Source: RGIG9115 sp045649825 (GTDB lineage Bacteria; Bacillota; Clostridia; UBA1381). From it: a stretch of DNA of 64,000 bases. The translations under genes were made by a program, and so were the position numbers. Under the pieces are notes generated by a model. It ran no database searches. It was not told where the DNA came from and saw nothing but the letters and a program-made list of their open reading frames with translations. The stretch spans positions 62,001-126,000 of the forward strand of contig JAZRQO010000023.1 in NCBI GenBank assembly GCA_045649825.1, read 5' to 3'. Shown piece by piece: positions 48,357 to 56,859 of the stretch (the stretch's first letter is position 1; the number at the start of each line of letters is the position of its first letter).

Positions 48357-49901
48357 TCAAACGTCTTTAGCGTTGATGTATTTGGTAGATTTTATTGCAT
48401 CGGGTAAATATTTAATAATATCTGTTGCAATAATACTGTCCTGCCCAAGCTTTTCTGCGGCTAAATCTCCGCTTTTGCCATGAAGATACACAGCCACTGC
48501 GGCGGCAATTTCTTCTTTTATGCCTCTTGCGGCAAGTGCTGCAATCATTCCTGCAAGCACATCTCCGCTTCCGCCTGTGGCAAGGCCCGGATTGCCTGTA
48601 TTATTAATATATTGTGTTCCGTCTGATGCTGTTACAATTGTGTGGTGTCCTTTTAAAATTAATGTTACTCCGTTTTCCTGAGCGTATGAGGCAGAAACAG
48701 AAATTCTGTTTTCCGTAATTTCGCTGAGTTCCAGGCTGCAAAGTCTGCTCATTTCCACCTCGTGGGGAGTAAAAATCAGACTGCAGCTGCATTTTTCAAG
48801 AAGCTCAGTGTGCTTTGCAAGTACGTTCAATCCATCTGCATCAATAATCAGAGGAACAGAGCAGTTTTCCATTATCTCTTTAAGAATAATATATATATCC
48901 TCGCTTGTTCCGGCTCCGGGGCCGAAGAGTACACAGTCACATTTTTTTATAAGCTTTTTTATAGTTTCAGCTCCGTCTGCAGATAAATGTCCGTCCACCT
49001 CGGGCAGAGGATAAGTCATAGCTTCTGTAAGCTTTGTTTCAAAAATAGGGTTAAGTGAACTGCAAACTCCTACCGTAACAAGTCCCGCACCCATTTTGAG
49101 AGCCGCTTCCGCCGCCATAGTCGGTGCACCTGTCATTCCGGTTTTTCCGCCTATTATAAGGACTTTGCCGTAATCACTTTTCTGGGAGTTGTTTTCTCGT
49201 TTTGGAAGATTTCGATTTACAAAATCTGTATCTGTGCAGAACTTGTTTATGCTCTCCAGTATACTTTCGGGAGTGCATATGTCGTGTACTATAATCTTAC
49301 CCGTGTAGTCGCAGGCGGGGAAAAGAAACATTCCCTGCTTGTACGCCGCAAATGTAACTGTTTTTGTTGCTCTGACGCAGGCACCGCAGATTTCGCCCGT
49401 ATCGGCGGCAATACCGCTTGGGATGTCCACACTCAGAACATATTTTCCCGAATTATTGATTGAGTTTATAAGAGCAAAGGTTTCATCATCAACCTCGCCG
49501 TACATTCCCGTTCCAAAAATAGCATCTACGATTATGTCGTAGCTGTGTATAATATCTCCCGTGTTGTCGGATATATGGCAAATATTTAAATCCATATGAT
49601 TTATAATTTCTCGGTTTGTTGCGGCATCGCCTCTGTAGCTGTCGCCATGAGTGAGGAACACCGTAACATCTGCGCCTTTGCGTGAAAGAAGTCGGGCAAT
49701 GGCAAGACCGTCGCCGCCGTTATTACCTTTTCCGCAGAAGCAGGCAACACGCTTTTTTGAAATGTCTGGGAAATCCTTAACTACCTCCGAAACACAACCC
49801 TGTGCTGCATTTTCCATCAGTACAATTCCGGGGATTCCTGCCTTTTCAATGCAGTTGCTGTCACTTTTCCGCATCTGTGCGGCTGTTGCAATTCTGTACA
49901 A
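48357..49901 (-). CDS. nnrD: Bifunctional NAD(P)H-hydrate repair enzyme (epimerase and ADP-dependent dehydratase)
   Basis: The 514-residue protein repairs hydrated NADH and NADPH. The N-terminal epimerase domain (residues about 1-210) has MENAAQGCVSEVV and CFCGKGNNGGDGLAIARLLS. The C-terminal dehydratase domain (about 235-505) has YGKVLIIGGKTGMTGAPTMA, VLFGPGAGTSEDIY, and NPGLATGGSGDVLAGMIAA with the catalytic aspartate. It begins with TTG at 49901, 11 nt after AAAGGAG. It is upstream of alr as in Bacillus (ydcC region). Confidence 0.94.
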   Translation of the reverse strand: MYRIATAAQMRKSDSNCIEKAGIPGIVLMENAAQGCVSEVVKDFPDISKKRVACFCGKGNNGGDGLAIARLLSRKGADVTVFLTHGDSYRGDAATNREIINHMDLNICHISDNTGDIIHSYDIIVDAIFGTGMYGEVDDETFALINSINNSGKYVLSVDIPSGIAADTGEICGACVRATKTVTFAAYKQGMFLFPACDYTGKIIVHDICTPESILESINKFCTDTDFVNRNLPKRENNSQKSDYGKVLIIGGKTGMTGAPTMAAEAALKMGAGLVTVGVCSSLNPIFETKLTEAMTYPLPEVDGHLSADGAETIKKLIKKCDCVLFGPGAGTSEDIYIILKEIMENCSVPLIIDADGLNVLAKHTELLEKCSCSLIFTPHEVEMSRLCSLELSEITENRISVSASYAQENGVTLILKGHHTIVTASDGTQYINNTGNPGLATGGSGDVLAGMIAALAARGIKEEIAAAVAVYLHGKSGDLAAEKLGQDSIIATDIIKYLPDAIKSTKYINAKDV

Positions 49902-49932
49902 GATACCTGCTCCTTTCCTTAATTATGTTACA

Positions 49933-49959
49933 GGGGATGCAGTTATTTTCTGCATCCCC
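49933..49959. other. Hairpin before nnrD
   Basis: GGGGATGCAG/CTGCATCCCC with a 7-nt loop lies after the preceding gene on the minus strand. The T tract is lacking, so it could be a weak terminator or processing hairpin. Confidence 0.5.
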
Positions 49960-49970
49960 GAAGTGTCAGA

Positions 49971-50480
49971 TTAATTAACAAAAATTTTTGAAGGGTTGTA
50001 TCTTCTTACATTTTCAATGTATGCTATTGGTGGCTCAATAATAACTCTTGTTTTACCTTTTTCCGTTGCAATGTCTATGAAGTATATTGCCGAAACTCCG
50101 CTTCCTGTGCAGTCAAGGGTTTTTACTATGCCCTCTGCTGATGCAAATGCACTGTGGCTTACGGGAGCACATATTTCAATGTCTGAAAAATTCACTGTTA
50201 TAACACGTTTTCTGTTGCTTTTTGCATTTATTCTGTCTATATCAAGCTCGTTGTTAGTGAGTATATATTCATATTCAACGCTTGTACGTTTTATGAGCAG
50301 AATTGCAAAAAACACAATTGCAACTGCTGTAATCAGCCATATTCCTGCAGTTGCAGGGAAAAGGAGCATAATTGTTGAGAGTGAAAGAAGTATGCCTGCA
50401 CCCGCAATTATACCAATCATTATAAGCAAATCTTTACCTGTGCGTTTATGCTGCACAAGATGTTCCATAAATAAATCCAT
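49971..50480 (-). CDS. Uncharacterised two-helix membrane protein
   Basis: The 169-residue protein has two adjacent membrane helices (LLIMIGIIAGAGILLSLSTI and GIWLITAVAIVFFAILLIKR, residues about 18-63), then a soluble beta-rich domain (YEYILTNNELDIDRINAKSN). The domain resembles the YEYI-x-T/N-x-x-E-hydrophobic start of PH-like or DUF6106-type domains in Clostridia, but I am not sure of the family. Its ATG directly follows the rdgB stop codon, and AAGGAG lies inside rdgB, so the two are coupled. Function is unknown. Confidence 0.72.
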   Translation of the reverse strand: MDLFMEHLVQHKRTGKDLLIMIGIIAGAGILLSLSTIMLLFPATAGIWLITAVAIVFFAILLIKRTSVEYEYILTNNELDIDRINAKSNRKRVITVNFSDIEICAPVSHSAFASAEGIVKTLDCTGSGVSAIYFIDIATEKGKTRVIIEPPIAYIENVRRYNPSKIFVN

Positions 50481-51074
50481 TTAATCAAGCACTCCTTTTT
50501 CTGTTATATCACTAAAAAGCTTCTTAAGAGCTCTTCCTCTGTGGCTTATAGAGTTTTTCTCTTCATCAGAGGCAACACCAAAGGATTTCCCAAGCTCTGA
50601 TGAATAAAAAATGCTGTCGTATCCGAAGCCGCCTGTACCCTCAGGTGCGGGAAGTATGCTGCCGGGGACATTTCCCAAAGCTGAAAATTTGCGTCCGTCG
50701 GGCATTACGAGAACCATTGCACATTCAAATTTTGCACTTCTGTCGGTAACGTTTTCAAGCTCCTTGAGAAGGCAGCGTATTTTTTCGGGGTAGGGCAGAG
50801 CTTCTCCGCCATAGCGTGCTGAGTATATACCGGGCTTGCCGCCAAGTGCATCAATGCAAAGCCCCGAATCGTCCGCCAGAACAGGAGAATCGCATAGCAT
50901 TGCTACTGCACGTGCCTTGATTTCTGCATTTTCTTCAAAAGTATCACCTGTTTCCAGGACTTCCACATCTATCCCGGCATCCTTCTGTGAAATGACATTT
51001 ATATCATAGGGTTTAAGAATTTCAGCCATTTCCCTTACTTTTCCGGCATTTTTAGTCGCTAAAATAATATCCAT
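50481..51074 (-). CDS. rdgB: XTP/dITP diphosphatase (RdgB/HAM1)
   Basis: The 197-residue housecleaning enzyme hydrolyses non-canonical purine nucleotides such as dITP and XTP. It has the start MDIILATKNAGKVREMAEIL, the EENAEIKARAV region near residue 50, VLADDSGLCIDALGGKPGIY near residue 67 and the C-terminal GTGGFGYDSIFY then SHRGRAL. Length is normal. It abuts the unknown membrane protein downstream and is 62 bp after the fumarase-type gene. Confidence 0.95.
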   Translation of the reverse strand: MDIILATKNAGKVREMAEILKPYDINVISQKDAGIDVEVLETGDTFEENAEIKARAVAMLCDSPVLADDSGLCIDALGGKPGIYSARYGGEALPYPEKIRCLLKELENVTDRSAKFECAMVLVMPDGRKFSALGNVPGSILPAPEGTGGFGYDSIFYSSELGKSFGVASDEEKNSISHRGRALKKLFSDITEKGVLD

Positions 51075-51135
51075 ATCTTACCTCCAAGGGACATTCTACT
51101 ATAAAAAGACAAAATATGCAATACCTTTTGTGAAA

Positions 51136-51666
51136 TTATTTTTTTGTATAGAGGTCGCATCCTTCACAGTCCACAATAACCGTAAGCGGCAGGTTTTCCA
51201 CAGTGAGCTTTCTCACAGCTTCCGTGCCCAGGTCCTCATATGCCGCAATTTCTGCGGATTTTATGCATTCGGCAATCAAAGCTCCTGCACCGCCAATTGC
51301 GCCCAGATATACAGCTTTGTTATCCGCAATTGATTTTTTAACCTCGGAATTCCGCTCCCCTTTGCCTATCATCACCCGAAGCCCGTTTTCTATAAGCAGG
51401 GGAGTGTAGGCGTCCATTCTTCCTGATGTAGTGGGACCGCAAGAGCCTATAACCTCTCCGGGTTTTGGCGGGCAGGGACCCGCATAATAGATTGCGGAAG
51501 TAGTGAGGTCTATGGGGAAAGGTGTTCCTTCATTAAAAAGCCTTGTCATACGCTCGTGAGCTGCATCTCTCGCAGTATATATTATACCCGAAAGAAGAAC
51601 TCTGTCACCCGCATGGAGCATTTCAATTTCTTTCGCTTTTAAAGGGGTAGTAAGTGAATATTCCAT
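51136..51666 (-). CDS. Fumarate hydratase class I beta-type subunit (orphan)
   Basis: The 176-residue protein is the C-terminal (beta) part of two-subunit iron-sulfur hydro-lyases such as fumarase or tartrate dehydratase. Family features are KAKEIEMLHAGDRVLLSGII near residue 12, then YTARDAAHERM and IYYAGPCPPKPGEVIGSCGP near residue 62, TTSGRMDAYTP and MIGKGERNSEV near 100. The alpha subunit, which holds the iron-sulfur cluster, is not adjacent. The ATG at 51666 follows TGAGGTTTA, and another ATG 12 nt earlier overlaps that site. It begins 8 bp after the transglutaminase-like gene and is probably co-transcribed with it. Confidence 0.9.
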   Translation of the reverse strand: MEYSLTTPLKAKEIEMLHAGDRVLLSGIIYTARDAAHERMTRLFNEGTPFPIDLTTSAIYYAGPCPPKPGEVIGSCGPTTSGRMDAYTPLLIENGLRVMIGKGERNSEVKKSIADNKAVYLGAIGGAGALIAECIKSAEIAAYEDLGTEAVRKLTVENLPLTVIVDCEGCDLYTKK

Positions 51667-51674
51667 ATTAAACC

Positions 51675-53003
51675 TCATTTAACTGTTGTGTAGTTCCCGA
51701 TGGGTGTTATGCAATCTGCGGCAAGTGCCATAAATTTAAGATAGTCACCTGTTCTGACACCGTCTGGGATTACATATGCCACGGGTATGGGAATTATTGA
51801 GTTTTCAGCAATGTCAGATATGCCGCCCAGGGTTCCATTTCTGTACCGTCCGTCGGGTTCGTATGCGGCAACCAATAATCTGAGCTTGCCCACAGTGTTT
51901 AGAGTAAATACATATACATAGTCGTTGGTGGGTTCGGAAATAAGAGTGTCCATCGCGATGAGGTCGCTTGTTCTGAAATCAAGAGCGATGGATTCGTTTT
52001 CGTGAAGATTGAATTTCTGTGTGAATACAACTGATTGCTTATCTCTTGCGAATGGTGCAGTCAGGTGGTTGAACAAATATCCTGATGAATATTTATTGTC
52101 GCTACAGTCTACGGAGGTTATATCCGTACTCTGTATTTCCCAGTCGGCTTTCACACCGTGGTGTGTAACTGCAGCCATTTCAGTGTCATTCATAAGAAAA
52201 TACTTATGGTTTACGGCAGTTCTGTCATTGGTAAATTCGCCGTATGTAGCATCTGAATGATACCACATTCCGTCAAGCTTTATATAGCTCCAGGCATGAT
52301 TTACATCCGTTTGATCGTTTGCACACAGATAGTTTTCTATTCCAAGCTTATCCAACACTAACTTATAAAGAATTGCATATCCTTGGCATACGCCTACTCC
52401 GTCGTCAAGAAAACTATAGGCTGTACGGTGTTTGGAAGTAAATTCATCCTCGTTCCCGGGGGTATAATCATAATCAATAACTATCTTATCAAAAGCAAAA
52501 AGTGCTTTTTCTGTTTCGGTTTTTCCTTTTTGAGCAACGCTTGCTATTTCATCCGTAAGAGCATCTAAAGCCAGGTATTTTTTGTCACTTTCTTCTTTTG
52601 TTTCGTAAATATAATAAGGCGAAATTGCAGTCACAAATCCGTTATCCGAATTTACTTTGCATCCTGTAAGAACGGGCAGATCACTGTTACACAGTATAAA
52701 TTTGTTGTATATTCCGTCCAGATAGGAAAAAGTGATATTATATGCAGAAATGTCAATTATTTCGTTGCGTTTTTTTATTTCTCCGCGAAGATATTCTTCC
52801 AACGGTATGTCAGTATTAGCTTGTGTGATTACGGAACGAAGCGAGAAAAAAGAAAATTCCTGCATCGGCTCTATTTTAAGCCCACTCGTAAACATTGCTT
52901 CTGTTTTTGTGTCGGCAACACAGTTTATGGGTTGTATTTGAGCAGAAACAGGCGATGAAAGTATGTAAGAAACGGTAATGAAAGCCGCACAGAGTTTTTT
53001 CAT
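51675..53003 (-). CDS. Secreted transglutaminase-like cysteine peptidase-fold protein
   Basis: The 442-residue protein starts with a signal peptide (KKLCAAFITVSYILSSPVSA). Residues about 150-280 form a transglutaminase core with the Cys-His-Asp triad: GVGVCQGYAILYKLVLDKLG near residue 207, DVNHAWSYIKLDGMWYHSDA with His and then Asp. In bacteria this fold occurs in peptidases and cross-linking enzymes, and the activity is not decided here. The C-terminal part is unrecognised. The ATG at 53003 follows GGAAAGGA. It has its own promoter, divergent from the str operon. Confidence 0.85.
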   Translation of the reverse strand: MKKLCAAFITVSYILSSPVSAQIQPINCVADTKTEAMFTSGLKIEPMQEFSFFSLRSVITQANTDIPLEEYLRGEIKKRNEIIDISAYNITFSYLDGIYNKFILCNSDLPVLTGCKVNSDNGFVTAISPYYIYETKEESDKKYLALDALTDEIASVAQKGKTETEKALFAFDKIVIDYDYTPGNEDEFTSKHRTAYSFLDDGVGVCQGYAILYKLVLDKLGIENYLCANDQTDVNHAWSYIKLDGMWYHSDATYGEFTNDRTAVNHKYFLMNDTEMAAVTHHGVKADWEIQSTDITSVDCSDNKYSSGYLFNHLTAPFARDKQSVVFTQKFNLHENESIALDFRTSDLIAMDTLISEPTNDYVYVFTLNTVGKLRLLVAAYEPDGRYRNGTLGGISDIAENSIIPIPVAYVIPDGVRTGDYLKFMALAADCITPIGNYTTVK

Positions 53004-53024
53004 GTAATCAGTCCTTTCCGCATT

Positions 53025-53053
53025 ATTATAACACATAAACAACTTATAATCAA
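53025..53053 (-). promoter_or_regulatory. Promoter of the transglutaminase-like gene
   Basis: On the minus strand, TTGATT (53053-53048) and TATAAT (53030-53025) are 17 bp apart. Confidence 0.75.
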
Positions 53054-53167
53054 GAGTTTGTCATAAAATTTGTTTGTATATTTTGCCTACCTGCGGGCGT
53101 TTTGACAAAGGTTTGTTGTTCTATCATACAAAAATGACAAAAACATTACAAAAAAAAATCGCTCGTA

Positions 53168-53196
53168 TTGACAAAAATCCGTTTTCGGGGTATAAT
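53168..53196 (+). promoter_or_regulatory. Promoter of the str operon segment
   Basis: TTGACA (53168-53173) and TATAAT (53191-53196) are 17 bp apart, both perfect, 60 bp before the L7Ae-like gene. Confidence 0.9.
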
Positions 53197-53256
53197 ACCT
53201 TCGGTTGTCGTTTGTTCGGCGGCTTTTTTAAACGAAGACGGGGAGGATGACTTAAT

Positions 53257-53496
53257 ATGTTTTCAGATTCTGAAAAAGCAACCCTTACGGTTGGACTTAA
53301 AAAAGTCAGAAAAGCCCTGGTTGAAGGCAAAGCAAAGAAGGTTGTTATTGCAAAGGATTGCGATATGTACCTTTTTGAAAGTCTGAACGAGCTTTGTGAA
53401 AGTGCCGGAATTGTTCCGCAGCTTGCAGAAACAATGGCAGAGCTTGGACAGGCGTGCGGCATTGATGTGAAAGCATCCTGTGCTTGCGTTTGTTGA
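53257..53496 (+). CDS. L7Ae-like ribosomal protein (YbxF/RplGB type)
   Basis: The 79-residue protein belongs to the L7Ae/L30e/S12e family that binds kink-turn RNA. It shows VGLKKVRKALVEGKAKKVVI at the start, then AKDCDMYLF and GIVPQLAETMAELGQACGID near residue 48. The C-terminus ends KASCACVC with three Cys, which is unusual for the family and may be strain-specific. It stands before rpsL, as ybxF does in Bacillus, but rpoBC is not upstream. The ATG follows GGGGAGGATG. Confidence 0.9.
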   Translation: MFSDSEKATLTVGLKKVRKALVEGKAKKVVIAKDCDMYLFESLNELCESAGIVPQLAETMAELGQACGIDVKASCACVC

Positions 53497-53561
53497 TGAT
53501 TATTCCGCACATTGTGCGTAATAATATATAAAAAAATTCAGAAAGAGAGGTGTAAAACGGT

Positions 53562-53984
53562 ATGCCTACATTTAACCAGTTAGTTAGAAAAGGTAGACAG
53601 ACATCAGTAAAGAAGTCAACTGCTCCTGCATTGCAGAAGAGTCTTAACTCTTTGCAGAAGAAGATGAACGATAAGAGCTCTCCTCAGAAGAGAGGCGTTT
53701 GTACTGCTGTTAGAACTTCTACTCCTAAAAAGCCTAACTCAGCGCTCAGAAAGATTGCCAGAGTTCGTCTTACAAACGGTATAGAAGTAACAGCTTACAT
53801 TCCCGGTATCGGTCATAACCTTCAGGAACACAGCGTTGTTCTTATCAGAGGCGGAAGGGTTCGAGATCTTCCGGGTACAAGATATCACATCATCCGTGGT
53901 ACTCTTGATGCTCAGGGCGTTGCAAACCGCTTGCAGTCAAGATCTAAATACGGTGCCAAGAAGCCGAAGGAAGCTAAAAAATAA
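53562..53984 (+). CDS. rpsL: 30S ribosomal protein S12
   Basis: The 140-residue protein is S12, part of the decoding centre. Visible family parts are PTFNQLVRKGRQTSVKKSTA at the start, GVCTAVRTSTPKKPNSALRK (with Lys43 in the streptomycin-resistance region, here unchanged) and GIGHNLQEHSVVLIRGGRVR. A good AGAGAGG site precedes the ATG. It lies 65 bp after the L7Ae-like gene and 146 bp before rpsG. Confidence 0.97.
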   Translation: MPTFNQLVRKGRQTSVKKSTAPALQKSLNSLQKKMNDKSSPQKRGVCTAVRTSTPKKPNSALRKIARVRLTNGIEVTAYIPGIGHNLQEHSVVLIRGGRVRDLPGTRYHIIRGTLDAQGVANRLQSRSKYGAKKPKEAKK

Positions 53985-54130
53985 TGCTGCGTAAATGATT
54001 TGCAGCAGTATCACAAATGTGCATATCGGATTATACTCTTATATACATTCGCTAAGCACAAAACGGAGCAGCAAAGGGCTGCTTTGAGTACCGGTGATAT
54101 TCATTAAAATTTATGAAGGAGGGAAGTACT

Positions 54131-54601
54131 GTGCCAAGAAAAGGTTACATTGCGAAAAGAGAGGTTCTGCCCGATCCTATCTACAATAGCATAGTTGTTA
54201 CAAAGCTTATCAACAACATCATGCTCGACGGTAAAAAGGGTGTAGCACAGAAAATCGTTTATGACGCTTTTGAAATAGTTGCTGAAAAGACAGGCAAGGA
54301 TGCACTTGAAGCTTTCAATGAGGCTCTTGAGAACATCATGCCCGTACTCGAAGTAAAGGCAAGACGTGTCGGCGGTGCTACTTATCAGGTTCCGATGGAA
54401 GTTCGCCCTGATAGAAGACAGACACTCGGTCTTCGTTGGCTTACACGTTACTCACGTGAACGTAACGAAAAGACAATGAGAGAAAGACTTGCAAACGAAA
54501 TCTGCGATGCTCTTAACGGAACAGGCGGTTCTTGCAAGAAGAGAGAAGATACTCACAAGATGGCAGAAGCAAACAAGGCATTTGCTCACTATCGTTGGTA
54601 A
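54131..54601 (+). CDS. rpsG: 30S ribosomal protein S7
   Basis: The 156-residue protein nucleates the 30S head. It starts MPRKGYIAKREVLPDPIYNS, has KKGVAQKIVYDAFEIVAEKT near residue 36, and ENIMPVLEVKARRVGGATYQ, then PMEVRPDRRQTLGLRWL. The start is GTG at 54131, 7 nt after AAGGAGG. An in-frame ATG further upstream would overlap that site and extend the protein beyond the usual length. fusA follows after 39 bp. Confidence 0.97.
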   Translation: MPRKGYIAKREVLPDPIYNSIVVTKLINNIMLDGKKGVAQKIVYDAFEIVAEKTGKDALEAFNEALENIMPVLEVKARRVGGATYQVPMEVRPDRRQTLGLRWLTRYSRERNEKTMRERLANEICDALNGTGGSCKKREDTHKMAEANKAFAHYRW

Positions 54602-54640
54602 TTCAGTTAATACACTACTGTTTGAAAGGAGGAACCAATT

Positions 54641-56719
54641 ATGGGTAGACCATTTTCACTTGAAAATACAAGAAACATTGGTATCATGGCTCATATAGAC
54701 GCAGGTAAAACAACAACTACCGAAAGAATTTTGTTCTATACAGGCCGTAATCATAAAATGGGTGAAACACACGACGGCGGTGCAACCATGGACTGGATGG
54801 CTCAGGAGCAGGAACGTGGTATAACAATCACATCTGCTGCTACAACCTGTCAGTGGAACGGTAAGAGAATTAACATTATCGATACACCGGGTCACGTTGA
54901 CTTCACCGTTGAGGTTCAGAGATCACTTCGTGTACTTGACGGTTCTGTAACTGTAATGTGCGCAAAGGGTGGTGTTGAACCCCAGTCTGAAACCGTTTGG
55001 CGTCAGGCTAATGACTACAACGTACCCCGTATGATCTACGTTAACAAGATGGATATTATGGGTGCTGACTTCTTTAGAGTTGTAGACATGGTCCATGAAA
55101 GACTTCATGCAAACGGTGTTCCCATTCAGCTTCCTATCGGAGCTGAGGAAACCTTCAAAGGTATTATCGACCTTATGAAGATGAAAGCTGAGATTTACTA
55201 TGACGATCTCGGTAAAGACGTAAGAGAAGAGGAAATTCCTGCAGATATGCTCGACATGGCTGAGGAATACAGAGCTAAGATGATTGAAGCAATCGCTGAA
55301 ACAGACGAGTCAATCATGGAAAAGTTCTTCGCAGAAGAAGAAATTTCTATCGACGAGCTCAAAGCTGCTCTCAGACGTGCTACAATCGCTAACGAAATCG
55401 TTCCTGTTACTTGCGGTACAAGTTATAGAAATAAGGGTGTGCAGATGCTCCTCGATGCTATCGTTGACTATATGCCCGCCCCCACAGATATCGAAAACAT
55501 TAAGGGTGTTATCCCCGGAACAGAAGAAGAGGATGAAAGACCTTCATCAGACGACGCTCCTTTTGCAGCTCTTGCATTCAAGATTGCAACAGACCCGTTC
55601 GTTGGTAAAATCTGCTTCTTCCGTGTTTACTCAGGTACACTGGCTTCAGGTTCATACGTGCTCAATGCCTGCAAGGGCAACAAGGAACGTCTCGGACGTA
55701 TCCTCCTCATGCACGCTAACCACAGAGAAGATATTGATATGGTATACTCAGGTGATATCGCCGCAGCTGTTGGTCTTAAGAACACAACAACAGGTGATAC
55801 ACTCTGTGACGAAAAGAATCCTATCATTCTCGAATCAATGAACTTCCCTGAACCCGTTATCCGTGTTGCTATCGAGCCTAAAACAAAGGCAGGTCAGGAA
55901 AAGATGGGTATCGCTCTTCAGAAGCTTGCTGAAGAAGACCCCACATTCAAGACATATACAGATGAAGAAACAGGTCAGACAATCATCGCCGGAATGGGTG
56001 AGCTCCATCTTGAAATCATCGTAGACAGACTTCTCCGTGAGTTCAAGGTTGAAGCAGACGTTGGTGAACCTCAGGTTTCTTACCGTGAAGCAATCAGAAA
56101 ACAGGTTGACATTGAGCATAAGTATGCTCGTCAGTCAGGTGGTAAGGGTCAGTACGGACACGTTCTTATGAAGCTTGAGCCTTTAGAAGAAGGTAAGGGC
56201 TATGAATTCGTGAACGCTATCGTCGGCGGTGCTATTCCCAAGGAATATATCCCCGCAGTTGACGCCGGTGTTCAGGGCGCAATGCTCAATGGTGTTCTCG
56301 CTGGCTACAACGTTGTTGACGTTAAGGTTACACTTTATGATGGTTCATACCACGAAGTTGACTCATCAGAAATGGCGTTTAAGATTGCAGCTTCTATGGC
56401 ATTTAAGGAAGGTATGAAGAAGGCAGATCCTGTTATCAAGGAGCCTATCATGCTTGTTAACGTAATTATGCCTGATGAATACATGGGTGACGTTATGGGC
56501 GACCTTAACTCACGTCGTGGTATGATTCAGAAGATGGAAGCAAGAACAGGAGCTCAGCAGATTACTGCTATGGTTCCGCTTTCTGAGATGTTTGGTTACG
56601 CTACACAGCTCCGTTCAATCACACAGGGCCGTGGCCAGTATTCAATGGAACCTTCACACTACTCAGAAGTGCCTAAGTCAATCCAGGAAAAGATTATTGC
56701 AGACCGTTCAAAGGGTTAA
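54641..56719 (+). CDS. fusA: Elongation factor G
   Basis: The 692-residue translocase moves tRNAs through the ribosome with GTP. The GTPase motifs are AHIDAGKTTTTERIL (P-loop, about residue 17), DTPGHVDFT (about 82) and NKMDIMGAD (about 136). Further landmarks are the domain IV stretch REAIRKQVDIEHKYARQSGG near residue 485 and DLNSRRGMIQ near residue 625. Length is typical of canonical EF-G. GAAAGGAGG precedes the ATG by 9 nt. It is in the str operon order. Confidence 0.97.
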   Translation: MGRPFSLENTRNIGIMAHIDAGKTTTTERILFYTGRNHKMGETHDGGATMDWMAQEQERGITITSAATTCQWNGKRINIIDTPGHVDFTVEVQRSLRVLDGSVTVMCAKGGVEPQSETVWRQANDYNVPRMIYVNKMDIMGADFFRVVDMVHERLHANGVPIQLPIGAEETFKGIIDLMKMKAEIYYDDLGKDVREEEIPADMLDMAEEYRAKMIEAIAETDESIMEKFFAEEEISIDELKAALRRATIANEIVPVTCGTSYRNKGVQMLLDAIVDYMPAPTDIENIKGVIPGTEEEDERPSSDDAPFAALAFKIATDPFVGKICFFRVYSGTLASGSYVLNACKGNKERLGRILLMHANHREDIDMVYSGDIAAAVGLKNTTTGDTLCDEKNPIILESMNFPEPVIRVAIEPKTKAGQEKMGIALQKLAEEDPTFKTYTDEETGQTIIAGMGELHLEIIVDRLLREFKVEADVGEPQVSYREAIRKQVDIEHKYARQSGGKGQYGHVLMKLEPLEEGKGYEFVNAIVGGAIPKEYIPAVDAGVQGAMLNGVLAGYNVVDVKVTLYDGSYHEVDSSEMAFKIAASMAFKEGMKKADPVIKEPIMLVNVIMPDEYMGDVMGDLNSRRGMIQKMEARTGAQQITAMVPLSEMFGYATQLRSITQGRGQYSMEPSHYSEVPKSIQEKIIADRSKG

Positions 56720-56784
56720 TAATCAGGCTTGACTGTAAAATTTTAAAAAAATACAGCTTTTGAGAAAAAAATTTGTAAAAACAC

Positions 56785-56813
56785 TTGATTTTTTTCTCAA
56801 AAGATTGTACAAT
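56785..56813 (+). promoter_or_regulatory. Promoter of tuf
   Basis: TTGATT (56785-56790) and TACAAT (56808-56813) are 17 bp apart in the 141-bp fusA-tuf gap, giving tuf an extra start. Confidence 0.7.
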
Positions 56814-56859
56814 AAAGTTAATATTTTTAATTAAATAAATTTTCGAGGAGGAAATTAAA

